From Pedobacter jeongneungensis (GTDB taxonomy: Bacteria; Bacteroidota; Bacteroidia; Sphingobacteriales; Sphingobacteriaceae), in contig NZ_AYMG01000017.1 of assembly GCF_000633455.1 (NCBI RefSeq), positions 225,010-289,009 of the forward strand: DNA of 64,000 bases. Reading direction: 5' to 3'. Made by a program: the position numbers and the translations under genes. Each line of letters opens with the position of its first letter. Positions within the stretch are counted from its first letter, which is position 1. The notes under the pieces were generated by a model. That model saw only the letters and a program-made list of their open reading frames with translations. It did no database searches and had not been told where the DNA came from. This document shows, in pieces, positions 1-8,368 of this stretch.

Positions 1-981
1 TTTTTTAACCATTTCAGGATTTTTGCCTTTTAAACGCGGATCTTCATTTTGACCATAGTAAGAAAAAGGCCAGCCATAAAATGCGCCGCGTTTAACACTT
101 GTAATGTAATCGGGTACAAGATCATCCCCAAGGCCATCGCGCTCATTAACAGCGGTCCACAACATATTGGTTGTTGGTGCCCAATCTACCCCTACAGGGT
201 TGCGCAAGCCACTGGCATAAATTTTTTCACCAGTTCCATCCGGATTGATTTCCAATATATTGGCTCTTCTTACTTCGTTTTCCATTCCGTTTTCGCCAAC
301 ATTACTACCCGACCCTACGGTTACATAAATCTTGCTTTTATCAGCATTGGTGATCAGGTTTCTTGTCCAGTGATTGTTATAGCCACCCGCAGGAAGGCTC
401 AAAATCTTTTTCCCTGTTGCGGTAATTTTGGTATCACCGGTTTTATAAGGATATTGCCACAAACCATCGGTATTGGCTACATAGAATGAATTGCCGATAA
501 TCAACATGCCAAAGGGCTGGTTCAAGCCATTTAAAAAGGTTGTAACGGTTTCGGGTTTGCCATCTTTATTATCATCCCTGTAAAGCAATATGGTATTCGC
601 GCTTTTTCCGGGAACTTCCGATTTGGCTTTACCGGTAACCACATTGGCAACAGATTCTGCTGCGCTTCTTTCAGAATTGGAAAGGGCTACCAGTACATCG
701 CCATTTGGTGCAATATAGGTATTCCGCGGACTTTTGATATTGGATGCAAATCTGGTTACCACAAATCCCTCAGGGGCGATTGGTGTTTTTCCTTCTGGCC
801 AGCCAATCACTTTACTGAATTTGTTTTTTGCGGCATTGGTATCAGGTGCCGGTAAATCAACTGCTCCGGTTTTAGTGGTTACCGTGGTATCTTCGCCCTG
901 AGGTTGCTTATTAGAATTGGATTGGCACCCCAGAAAAACCGAAGTTGAAAGGATTGCTGTGTAGAAAATTTTATTTTTCAT
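1..981 (-). CDS. PQQ-type sugar (sorbosone-like) dehydrogenase lipoprotein, 3' part outside window
   Basis: An open minus-strand frame runs from an ATG at 981 to the window edge with no stop, giving 327 codons of an incomplete protein. The N-terminus is a lipoprotein signal with lipobox ending LGC (Cys19), so the protein should be exported and lipid-anchored. The rest reads like the beta-propeller of soluble PQQ-dependent glucose/L-sorbosone dehydrogenases: phrases such as PEGFVVTRFASNIKSPR, YVANTDGLWQYPY, VGSGSNVGENG and ASGLRNPVGVDW are typical. The likely role is periplasmic oxidation of a sugar or aldose, with PQQ cofactor assumed from the family. Substrate cannot be told. The missing C-terminus lies to the left of the window. 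Confidence 0.8.
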   Translation of the reverse strand, partial: MKNKIFYTAILSTSVFLGCQSNSNKQPQGEDTTVTTKTGAVDLPAPDTNAAKNKFSKVIGWPEGKTPIAPEGFVVTRFASNIKSPRNTYIAPNGDVLVALSNSERSAAESVANVVTGKAKSEVPGKSANTILLYRDDNKDGKPETVTTFLNGLNQPFGMLIIGNSFYVANTDGLWQYPYKTGDTKITATGKKILSLPAGGYNNHWTRNLITNADKSKIYVTVGSGSNVGENGMENEVRRANILEINPDGTGEKIYASGLRNPVGVDWAPTTNMLWTAVNERDGLGDDLVPDYITSVKRGAFYGWPFSYYGQNEDPRLKGKNPEMVKK

Positions 982-1069
982 GTGAACTGGTTTTATTAGT
1001 TTTCATGAAATAAACATCGAAAGGAGAGGAGATGTTTTTAATCCGGCCATAATTGCCACAACCGCAAAT

Positions 1070-1100
1070 AAAAAAAGGAAAGTACCCGAAAGTACCTTCC
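1070..1100 (-). terminator. Rho-independent terminator of the outer-membrane receptor gene
   Basis: Read on the minus strand, stems at 1092-1100 and 1077-1085 (GGAAGGTAC against GTACTTTCC, one mismatch) enclose a 6-nt loop and are followed by a run of seven T. It lies just after the stop of the gene ending at 1118. Confidence 0.75.
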
Positions 1101-1117
1101 ATAGGAGAGAGCGCTCC

Positions 1118-3835
1118 TTATTTTCCTTTGAAGATGTTCAGTTTATACTGATAGGTTACAAGGAAGTATCGTTTTAATATTTCTCTATCGGAGATGTTAA
1201 CAGCATTATTATAGGCATACCTGCTTACCGAAATGTTCTGATCGAAAAGATCGTACACCGAGATTTTTAATTGTCCACGGTCTTTTTTAAGCATCTGGAG
1301 TGATAAAGCCAGGTTTAAAAGATGGGAGCTTCTTGGAAAACCTTCTGCAATCTGTGGGTTGTAATTATAAGAATAATTGGCATCCAGGATTATTTTTTTA
1401 GGCCAGCGAAGGCTAAAATCAGATCCGATTGTATGCGAGTAAGTATTTACATTATTGAAATTTACATCCTTATACCTGGTCATCTGTTTGGTAAAATTAT
1501 ACCTCGCGTTGATGCTCAGTAGTTCGTTATAATTAAAGCTGATATTTTCGCCCAAAGTGGTGTAAAAACTGTTTTCGAAACCTTCATCCATGTTGAGGAT
1601 AAAAGGTCTTCTATTTAAATTCAGATTTACATTGGTGTTAAAACCAACCTGCCATTTTTGAGATTTTTTTAACTGTTTGCCAAAATTTGCCCCCATGTAG
1701 CCGTTGGCACTCCCGTTCCGGTTAACATAAGTGGTGGTATTTGCTCCCGCACTGCTCAGTATGGTTTGTTGGATTACCACATTATTGCTGAAATTTAAGC
1801 CTGAATAGATATTGAAGTTGATCTGTTTGCTGTGGTTATATTTATAAAGATTGAAATTTAAATTCCTCACCCTTGATGGTACCAGGTCTGGATTACCGGT
1901 TGTTTTATATAAAGAATTGTATTCGCGTACAATAGGCTGCATCTGAGAAATGCCTGGCAGCTCTAACCTTTCATCGTAACTGAACGACAAACTTGGCCCA
2001 TCAAAACGCATACTTGGAAAGAAATTATAAAACTTTTGGTTAATGTTATCATACCCGTAATTGAAGATGTTTTTTACATCATTTAGTTCAGCTTTAACTC
2101 CGAGTCTTATACTGTAGTTTTTGTTTATTTTGTACAATAACTGAGGACGGATATTTTGTGTAAAAATATTACGCTGTAAATCGTTGCTCAGGTTTACCTG
2201 TAAAATATCGTAGCTAGTGGTAAGTGGATTTCTTTCTAAAATACTTAGCTGGTCTTTATTGCTGGAGTACTTAGAATAAGCATTCATTTCTAAGATCAGT
2301 TTTTCGATGATGAGCGGATAGTTATAGGTCAGGGATAAATCAACTGAGCTCGATTTTCTCCAGCTATCTTCATAACGGTCCTGCCTTTCCGATTTTACAT
2401 CAGCAGTATAAGAAACAATGTTATAAAGTGAGAATTTATCTCCTCCGTTGTTATTTAACTGAACAGAATGTGTAATATTTAGCGATTCACCTTTTTTCTT
2501 TAACCTGTGGTAATAATTAAAATTGTGCGAAAAACTGGTGTTGTTTGCGTTATATCTTGAATCATAGGCAGTTTCTCTCAATTTTGGGAAGGCGGTGTTG
2601 GAGCTATTGCCAAAATTACCGCTAAGGTTGTTATCGCTGCCAAAGTTAAATTTAGGTTCGTACCTGACCCTGTTAATGGTATCGGGCACCCATTCAATCA
2701 GGCCGCTAATGGCATGTTTATCGTTTTTATTGTTGCTATTATTTTGTGAAAGAGATACAAGTTTGGTATCGTGCAGGAACTGCTCGTTATAATTTTGACT
2801 ATTATAAATCCGCTCGGTGTGGGTATAAAAATAAACCAGATTGAGTTTTAATTTTTTGCCATAATTATTGTTGATGTTAAAGCCGCCTGAAGCTACGTTT
2901 TCCATACCGCCATAACCTCTTCCACCAAATGTTCCATCGTACACCTGCGATCCGCCTGAACGGTCGAAGCCGCCCATAGAATATAAATCCTGACTAGAAA
3001 ATCCTGTTTTATTAAGGTTATTGGCCAGGCCGATCAAACTGATCTGTAAAGTATCCCTGAAATTACTGAGAATACCAGCTGCTTCATAACGGTCTCTGCT
3101 ACCCCCACCACCATAAATTTTACCTAAAGTGCTTTTCTTGATTTTGCTTTTCATCTTCAGATTGATGATTTTGGCCACCTGGGTTTCGCTCACCAGATGA
3201 TCGGGATCGTTCTCCCGGTCATCATAAACCTGGATTTTGTCAACCATATCCGCATCTAGGTTTTTGGTGGCTACTTTCGGGTCGTTACCAAAAAATTCTT
3301 TTCCATCAATTAATAGTTTACTGATCGATTTACCGTTTACCAGAATAGAGCCATCCACATTTACCTGTACGCCGGGTAATTTCCGAAGCAATTCTTCTAC
3401 AACAGCATTAGGCCGGGTTTTAAAAGCTTCGGTATTAAATTCTATGGTATCCTTTTTAATCACAACCGGCGATCTTTCCCCTTTAATCACTACTTCTTCG
3501 AGGTTATGGCCTGATAGTAAAACAGTGCCGAAATCCTTGATCACATCCTTTTTCAGCTCGAGTAACCTCCTGAATGTGGTATAGCCAACGTAGGATATAA
3601 TCAGTTTGGCGGGCCTTTCAATGGGAATTCCCGATAATTTGAAAACGCCGTTTTTATCGGTAAGGGTATAAGAAATTAAGCTGGTATCTTTAGCATTAAC
3701 AATGGCAACTGTGGCAAATTCTATTGGTGCTTTGGATGATGAATCGGCAACAATACCTTTTACAGTGGTTTTGTTTTGCGCCATCAGGTTAAAACCCATT
3801 AAAATAAACAGGAGCAGGGTGAGAAGCTTGAGCAT
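1118..3835 (-). CDS. TonB-dependent receptor-like outer-membrane beta-barrel protein
   Basis: A 905-residue protein with a signal peptide (residues 1-19, cleaved after LMAQ), then a carboxypeptidase-D regulatory-like beta-sandwich (about 22-110, with the GVFKLSGIPI-type core). A plug-like segment follows (about 120-230, including LLRKLPGVQVNVDGSILVNG). The long Asn/Tyr/Ser-rich remainder is typical of an OMP_b-brl outer-membrane barrel. Such proteins sit in the outer membrane of Bacteroidota and are thought to import or bind ligands with TonB energy; no ligand is indicated. No SusD partner is adjacent, which separates it from the SusC-type receptor at 44.7 kb. It is monocistronic with its own terminator. 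Confidence 0.85.
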   Translation of the reverse strand: MLKLLTLLLFILMGFNLMAQNKTTVKGIVADSSSKAPIEFATVAIVNAKDTSLISYTLTDKNGVFKLSGIPIERPAKLIISYVGYTTFRRLLELKKDVIKDFGTVLLSGHNLEEVVIKGERSPVVIKKDTIEFNTEAFKTRPNAVVEELLRKLPGVQVNVDGSILVNGKSISKLLIDGKEFFGNDPKVATKNLDADMVDKIQVYDDRENDPDHLVSETQVAKIINLKMKSKIKKSTLGKIYGGGGSRDRYEAAGILSNFRDTLQISLIGLANNLNKTGFSSQDLYSMGGFDRSGGSQVYDGTFGGRGYGGMENVASGGFNINNNYGKKLKLNLVYFYTHTERIYNSQNYNEQFLHDTKLVSLSQNNSNNKNDKHAISGLIEWVPDTINRVRYEPKFNFGSDNNLSGNFGNSSNTAFPKLRETAYDSRYNANNTSFSHNFNYYHRLKKKGESLNITHSVQLNNNGGDKFSLYNIVSYTADVKSERQDRYEDSWRKSSSVDLSLTYNYPLIIEKLILEMNAYSKYSSNKDQLSILERNPLTTSYDILQVNLSNDLQRNIFTQNIRPQLLYKINKNYSIRLGVKAELNDVKNIFNYGYDNINQKFYNFFPSMRFDGPSLSFSYDERLELPGISQMQPIVREYNSLYKTTGNPDLVPSRVRNLNFNLYKYNHSKQINFNIYSGLNFSNNVVIQQTILSSAGANTTTYVNRNGSANGYMGANFGKQLKKSQKWQVGFNTNVNLNLNRRPFILNMDEGFENSFYTTLGENISFNYNELLSINARYNFTKQMTRYKDVNFNNVNTYSHTIGSDFSLRWPKKIILDANYSYNYNPQIAEGFPRSSHLLNLALSLQMLKKDRGQLKISVYDLFDQNISVSRYAYNNAVNISDREILKRYFLVTYQYKLNIFKGK

Positions 3836-3958
3836 TTAGGTATTTGGTTGAGCTATAATTTGAAACGATTAGTTAAAACTAAATTACAGCATAATAACCA
3901 AAGATTTAGTTAAGAATTGTTAAATCATTTTAATCTGCTCTAAAGTTGCTCTTCGCGA

Positions 3959-4531
3959 TTATTTTACCAGGTTTTCCAAAAGCCTGGTTTCAATGTCTTT
4001 AGCATTTAGTAACAGTGCAGAGAATTGCGGATCGGATTTAACCAGTAAAAATTTCCCGTTTGGGAGCACAATGGCCGAAGTGCCGCAGGTAGTTGCTTCT
4101 TGAAATAATAGTTTCTTTAAAAATCCCGGATCGGTTTCTATTTCCAGACCTTTGGTTTTAACCTGGCTAAAGCTTTCGCCTACCTCACGATATTGATAAA
4201 TGGCAACCTTTGGCCGGGCTGCTGCTTTTTCGAGGATGTTTTTTTGGAAAGCCCACCTTACATTGTTTAAAAATTCGGCATTTTGATAGTTTAGGTCGTT
4301 CCAGCAGGCATCTTTATTGAAATCGTATTTAATAATGATGGTATCTTTTAAGGCAAGCCTTTCGTTTTGTTTTAAGAAAGTATGCAGTGAATCGATTTGT
4401 GCATCGGTTAATGCACCCGCCTGATAACGTTTACTTTCGTCAACATACAGTTTGGGAGAACAGGCATATATGAAAATGGAAAGAAGGAGAAAGGTAAATA
4501 ACTGAGATTTGATTTTAGGGATAAGTTTCAT
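3959..4531 (-). CDS. small lipoprotein of unknown function
   Basis: A 190-residue protein with a hydrophobic N-terminus and lipobox IYAC (Cys24), so probably a lipoprotein. The mature part is a mixed alpha/beta hydrophilic domain containing DALTDAQIDSLHTFL-like helices, a segment VAIYQYREVGESFSQV and a C-terminal TCGTSAIVLPNGKFLLVKS strand pair. No family is recognised. A perfect 19-bp inverted repeat lies 14-59 bp upstream of the start codon and would form a hairpin in the 5' leader if the promoter is further out. Confidence 0.7.
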   Translation of the reverse strand: MKLIPKIKSQLFTFLLLSIFIYACSPKLYVDESKRYQAGALTDAQIDSLHTFLKQNERLALKDTIIIKYDFNKDACWNDLNYQNAEFLNNVRWAFQKNILEKAAARPKVAIYQYREVGESFSQVKTKGLEIETDPGFLKKLLFQEATTCGTSAIVLPNGKFLLVKSDPQFSALLLNAKDIETRLLENLVK

Positions 4532-4544
4532 TTATGCGAGCATT

Positions 4545-4590
4545 AATATTGTCTAATAAATTTATAACTAAAAATTTATTAGACAATATT
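4545..4590. repeat. perfect 19-bp AT-rich inverted repeat
   Basis: The arms 4545-4563 and 4572-4590 are exact reverse complements (core TTGTCTAATAAATTT) around an 8-nt spacer. There is no T-tract on either strand directly after it, so it is not a textbook terminator. It lies between the ankyrin operon end and the lipoprotein gene start. Confidence 0.85.
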
Positions 4591-4687
4591 TTTCAATATA
4601 ATAATCGCAAAGCAACGCGGACTGGAGAGATCTATACTAGCTAAATTTAGCTTCGCTGAACAATCCTGGGCTGATTCGATTAGCGTA

Positions 4688-4758
4688 GTCATCAATCCAG
4701 CGCAGACGGGAATCTTAAAGCTTATTGCATTAAGATTCCCAATCGGGTTGGGAATGAC
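4688..4758. repeat. dispersed palindromic repeat, GGGAATCTTAA/TTAAGATTCCC family, copy 1
   Basis: It has an inner perfect inverted repeat GGGAATCTTAA (4708-4718) / TTAAGATTCCC (4730-4740) and outer flanks GTCAT...ATGAC. Two further copies of the same design are at 52491-52573 and 54059-54128. The rest of the 4532-4853 spacer shows no gene. Confidence 0.8.
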
Positions 4759-4853
4759 GATTCCTCGCAGCCTATCAATTCTCTAAAATCCAACTGTCAT
4801 CCATATTTTTTATGAAATAAATTGAAACTCGAAATGATGACCGCGGGATTAAC

Positions 4854-6206
4854 TCAACTTTTCAAAATCTTAGCTTTCTCTGTATCAAATTCTTCCTGCG
4901 ATAAAATTCCGGCATCCAACAACTCTTTTAAATCTAATAAAGCCTGTTTTTTAGCAGCCATATCATTTCTTGGAACTTCAGCAGGACTTTCAGCCGATAC
5001 TGTACTTGTAGCCTGTGCATTTGAGTTGGCCGCAGGACCATATTTCAACAAGAGCTCGGTTATCTCATTAAAGCCTTTAATATTCGAATAATCAATTGCT
5101 TTTTGTTCTTTTACATTTACAGTTGATGGATCGGCAGCGTTTTCGAGTAAAAACTTAACCACATCTTTTTTACCGTTTGCAGCTGCATAATGTAAAGCTG
5201 TGTTTCCGCTTTCATCCTGAATATTAACATTGGCACCTTTTTCCAATAATAATTTCAACATGCTTAAATGACCGCTTTTGGCCGCAACATGCAACATGCT
5301 TTCGCCCCCGTAATTGTAGTTATTATCGAAAGAAAAACTGGCCGAAATGGAAATGTTATTGGCTGTTTCTACCCACTCAAGGTATGAGTACATCGAATCA
5401 TCATTGCCCGAAAGTGGTTTAGCATAATTTACATCTACACCATTGGCCAAAAATAAATCGACAATTTCTTTCTGGTTATTGGCACAGGCATACCAGATGG
5501 GTGATAAACCATTTTTTGAAGAGACAAATACATCTGCACCTTTTTCTACAAGCGTTTTGGTGAGCATCCGGTTGGCATCGTAACAGGCAAGCAATAGTGC
5601 CGATTCGCCAGCGTGGTTAATATGATTGATGTTAGCTCCTTTATCAAGGATCAATTCAACCATTGGGTTGTTTTTAGATTTAACTGCAAAAATCAAAGGC
5701 GAATCGCCATGTTTATTCGTCGTGTTAATATTGGCGCCAAATTCCAGTAATCTTTGAACCGCTTCTTTATTTCTCCAGGCAGATGCGATAAGCAGGGGAG
5801 TTTCCGCCTCATTATTTTCACTATCCACCTCCAGGCCTTTATCGAGCAGCTTTTCTAAAACTTCAATCTGCCCGTTTTGAGCAGTTAAATGCAATAGACT
5901 ATTACCTTTAAGGTCTTTAATATCAACCTTTGCACCTTTATCTAATAGGTATAGCGCTGTTTGTTTCTGTTTTTGTAGGCAGGCAAAATAAAAAGGTGTT
6001 TCACCATCATGGTCCTCATAATCTAAATCTGCACCGCGGTCAATTAAAATTTTAACCAGATCTAAATATCCATGATGTGCAGCATAATGCAGTGCAGTTC
6101 GACCTTTTTCATCCGTATAACCTACTTCTACTTCATTGTTCGCCAATAAAAGTTCGGCTATTTTGCGTTTGCCGCTTTCGCAGGCAATTATAAATGACAT
6201 CGACAT
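4854..6206 (-). CDS. ankyrin-repeat protein with C-terminal SHOCT domain
   Basis: A 450-residue protein without a signal peptide, so probably cytoplasmic. Roughly twelve 33-residue ankyrin repeats fill residues 5-400, with clear GRTALHYAAHHGYLDLVKIL, GNTALHYAAANGKKDVVKFL and GETPFYFAC consensus units. After a Ser/Ala-rich linker, the last 33 residues (LLDLKELLDAGILSQEEFDTEK) match the short C-terminal SHOCT domain. Ankyrin arrays mediate protein-protein contact; SHOCT domains are often found with oligomerising or membrane-associated proteins. The start codon is 3 bp after the stop of the upstream ankyrin gene, implying one transcript and coupled translation. Target unknown. Confidence 0.85.
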   Translation of the reverse strand: MSMSFIIACESGKRKIAELLLANNEVEVGYTDEKGRTALHYAAHHGYLDLVKILIDRGADLDYEDHDGETPFYFACLQKQKQTALYLLDKGAKVDIKDLKGNSLLHLTAQNGQIEVLEKLLDKGLEVDSENNEAETPLLIASAWRNKEAVQRLLEFGANINTTNKHGDSPLIFAVKSKNNPMVELILDKGANINHINHAGESALLLACYDANRMLTKTLVEKGADVFVSSKNGLSPIWYACANNQKEIVDLFLANGVDVNYAKPLSGNDDSMYSYLEWVETANNISISASFSFDNNYNYGGESMLHVAAKSGHLSMLKLLLEKGANVNIQDESGNTALHYAAANGKKDVVKFLLENAADPSTVNVKEQKAIDYSNIKGFNEITELLLKYGPAANSNAQATSTVSAESPAEVPRNDMAAKKQALLDLKELLDAGILSQEEFDTEKAKILKS

Positions 6207-6209
6207 ATA

Positions 6210-7412
6210 TTAAGATTGTTTCATTAGCAGTTCAACAGTTTTTATTTTCAGGTTATCATCGGAGGCGAGCATTAAGGCTGTTTGATCCTTATCGTTGCTT
6301 AGCGTAGTATCTGCTCCGTTTTCGATCAGAAGTTTCACTTTACGATAGGTTTCTTTTGCCTTTTCGGCTTCGTAGTTTACATTGTAGGCACAGACTTTAT
6401 GTAGTAAAGTATTTCCCTGATCATCTGCTCTGTTTATATCTACCTGTCCACTTTCTAAAACAGCCTCTAAAATATTGGCCTGTTTTTCGGCAATTACATC
6501 CAATGGAGTTTTATCTGCACTATACCAGGTGCTGGCTTGGTATAAATCGGCACCATCACCAATCAGTTTTTTTAGGAAGTTGATGCCGCTTTCACTGTTC
6601 GACATCATGCCTACATATTCGAACAGCAGCGTTTCTCCTTTTTTGCTTACCTGATCAAACGCTGGTGTGGCATAATTGCGCAGCGTATCATATATGTTTT
6701 CGCTCTGCGAATGAGCCACTGCATAAAAAAAGGCCGAATTTCCTTCACGATCAGTCTGGTTAGGATCTGCTCCATTTTCAAGCAGATGCGCAATTAGATT
6801 TTTCTTATTAAACTTTATTGCGGTAATTAAAGGTGTTTCCTGTACTATATTGCCTTCATTGATATCGATTCCTTCGTTAATGAGGATATCGATGTAACCC
6901 TTAAGCAGATCGGCAGTTTGTTCATCATTTAGGTTGTAACGGCGAAAACTGCTTTTTACCACCTGGTGGATATAATTTTCTTCTGCATTATTTTTAAAAT
7001 TGGTCGTGCAGCCTGCATCGATACAAGCTTTGATTACGCCTAAACTGACGCCATTTTCGAAGAGATAACCCAATAAGGTTTTCGCATTTACTTCATCATT
7101 CAGGTTATCGAAGTGTGCTATAAATTCGTTGAAGAAAGCAATGTCTTCATCTTCGTCGCCCAGGTTGTAAATGATACTATGAAAAATACTTTTGTCAAAA
7201 TTGTCGAATTCATAAATATCGGTTTCAATGGTTTTATCCTTTACCATCATATTTAGAATTTCATATTGCTTTTCTTTGATAAGTTTGTCGAAAATCGATG
7301 ATTTCTGATGATCCTGCAGGTTTTTGGAGAGTTTTTCGCCGTTTTGCATCGAGCTTTTCGCTTCGTCAAATTTTCGGGCATTTAACTGTTGATCTAAGGT
7401 AGTTTCGGTCAT
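6210..7412 (-). CDS. ankyrin-repeat protein, first gene of the ankyrin operon
   Basis: A 400-residue, acidic, signal-less protein. Degenerate ankyrin repeats occur throughout, clearest at about 190-230 (ETPLITAIKFNKKNLIAHLL, NSAFFYAVAHSQSENIYDTL) and 310-400 (QGNTLLHKVCAYNVNYEAEK, DQTALMLASDD). The N-terminal 70 residues are helical and not obviously ankyrin. It precedes the ankyrin/SHOCT gene by 3 bp, so the two probably work as a pair. Divergent from icd across a 950-bp repeat-rich spacer. No enzymatic motif is visible. Confidence 0.8.
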   Translation of the reverse strand: MTETTLDQQLNARKFDEAKSSMQNGEKLSKNLQDHQKSSIFDKLIKEKQYEILNMMVKDKTIETDIYEFDNFDKSIFHSIIYNLGDEDEDIAFFNEFIAHFDNLNDEVNAKTLLGYLFENGVSLGVIKACIDAGCTTNFKNNAEENYIHQVVKSSFRRYNLNDEQTADLLKGYIDILINEGIDINEGNIVQETPLITAIKFNKKNLIAHLLENGADPNQTDREGNSAFFYAVAHSQSENIYDTLRNYATPAFDQVSKKGETLLFEYVGMMSNSESGINFLKKLIGDGADLYQASTWYSADKTPLDVIAEKQANILEAVLESGQVDINRADDQGNTLLHKVCAYNVNYEAEKAKETYRKVKLLIENGADTTLSNDKDQTALMLASDDNLKIKTVELLMKQS

Positions 7413-7672
7413 TTCAATTAAAATATTTAATATAGATAGATATATGCGCTTCTCGCTACAAAAGTTTAGCCAAAGAATTTGCGTAATCTAAAACTATCGG
7501 GAATGTTGCAGTGAATCAGAATGATAAAAAATGTCTTTTTAGTTGCTTAGTTTTTGGACAGCAATTGTAGTATTGCAAAGGTTTATTACTTCCTTCTCTA
7601 CCTTTTTCAATAAAATCCTATTAAGACACAACTAACTAAAGATTCTTCTGCCACTCTATGCCGTGGAGGCAT

Positions 7673-7696
7673 GGTACTTTGGAGCGCCAAAGTACC
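7673..7696. repeat. 10-bp perfect hairpin in a GC-richer block
   Basis: GGTACTTTGG (7673-7682) and CCAAAGTACC (7687-7696) are exact reverse complements with a 4-nt AGCG loop. The surrounding roughly 280 bp differ in composition from the AT-rich flanks, suggesting an inserted dispersed element. Confidence 0.65.
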
Positions 7697-8068
7697 CAAA
7701 GCGCTTTGTCAATCCGGCAATGTGGCTTCTCACCGCCCTGCGCTCATCAAAAAAACAGAGGCACTTCAATTTGTGTTCGATTTGCCTGAAGCTTTTGAAT
7801 TATCGTTTACGAACACAAAACCACTGCGTTTCAGGTTTGGTGGTGCCGTTTGTTCTATACTGCAACTGTTTTTTTGATTCTCCTGCCACTTGGGATTGAC
7901 GGCGTCCTTCGGTAAGGATTGTAGGTTTTGGATGGAAACCCGCAAATGCCTAACTACTCTTAAATATTTTTCTCTACACTATAGAATAAAAAATAGGGCA
8001 TTCGATCAGGTTTAGTATAGGTAGTTTTCTGCTACTATGTTGGTTTTCCGTGTCACAGGCCTGAGTTT

Positions 8069-8129
8069 CTAGCCCTGATCGTAGCGGGCATCCCCGATAT
8101 TTCATCGGGATAAAGCGGAGAGCAGGACT
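8069..8129 (-). repeat. about 62-bp inverted repeat element, CCCGAT-loop-ATCGGG family, copy 1
   Basis: Read on the minus strand, this aligns along its length with 10768-10830 on the plus strand: both run AGTCC, GCTC, a CCCGAT stem, a gaa-containing loop, ATCGGG, CCCGCT, GATC and GG before TAG. The central stem-loop is the same in both, and the two flank icd in opposite orientations. Confidence 0.75.
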
Positions 8130-8368
8130 AACTTTAAATATAGCGTGTAGCCCTGCGCTCCCAAAAAACAATAGTATGTTATATTATTATTTCACTATGA
8201 TAAATATTATGGGTTTTTAATAAATGAATTGCTAATCCAAACCATAAATAACATTACGATGTTCCTTAATTCATTCGATTATTTTATCTTTAGGCGATTT
8301 TAAAAAGATTGGTTTACAAAGCCATAAAGCAATCGGATCGTTAAATAAATAAGCAAAATCAATATAAT

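Larger units (their letters stand above)
7413..8368. other. repeat-rich spacer without a supported gene
   Basis: This 956-bp divergent spacer holds no convincing coding sequence. It contains a hairpin GGTACTTTGG-AGCG-CCAAAGTACC at 7673-7696 inside a GC-richer block (about 7655-7950) and one copy of an inverted repeat family at 8069-8129. The last 200 bp are AT-rich and probably carry the icd promoter; TATCTTTA at 8283-8290 is a one-mismatch candidate for the TAnnTTTG box. Short open frames in the GC-richer block follow repeat sequence and have no coding character. Confidence 0.7.

Noticed and set aside
49..489. 146-codon plus-strand frame at the left edge
   Set aside because: It is antisense to the open minus-strand sugar dehydrogenase, whose residues match a family, so the plus frame is a shadow.
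7663..8171. Short frames in the icd spacer
   Set aside because: They read through palindromic repeat DNA with no start context or protein-like composition.
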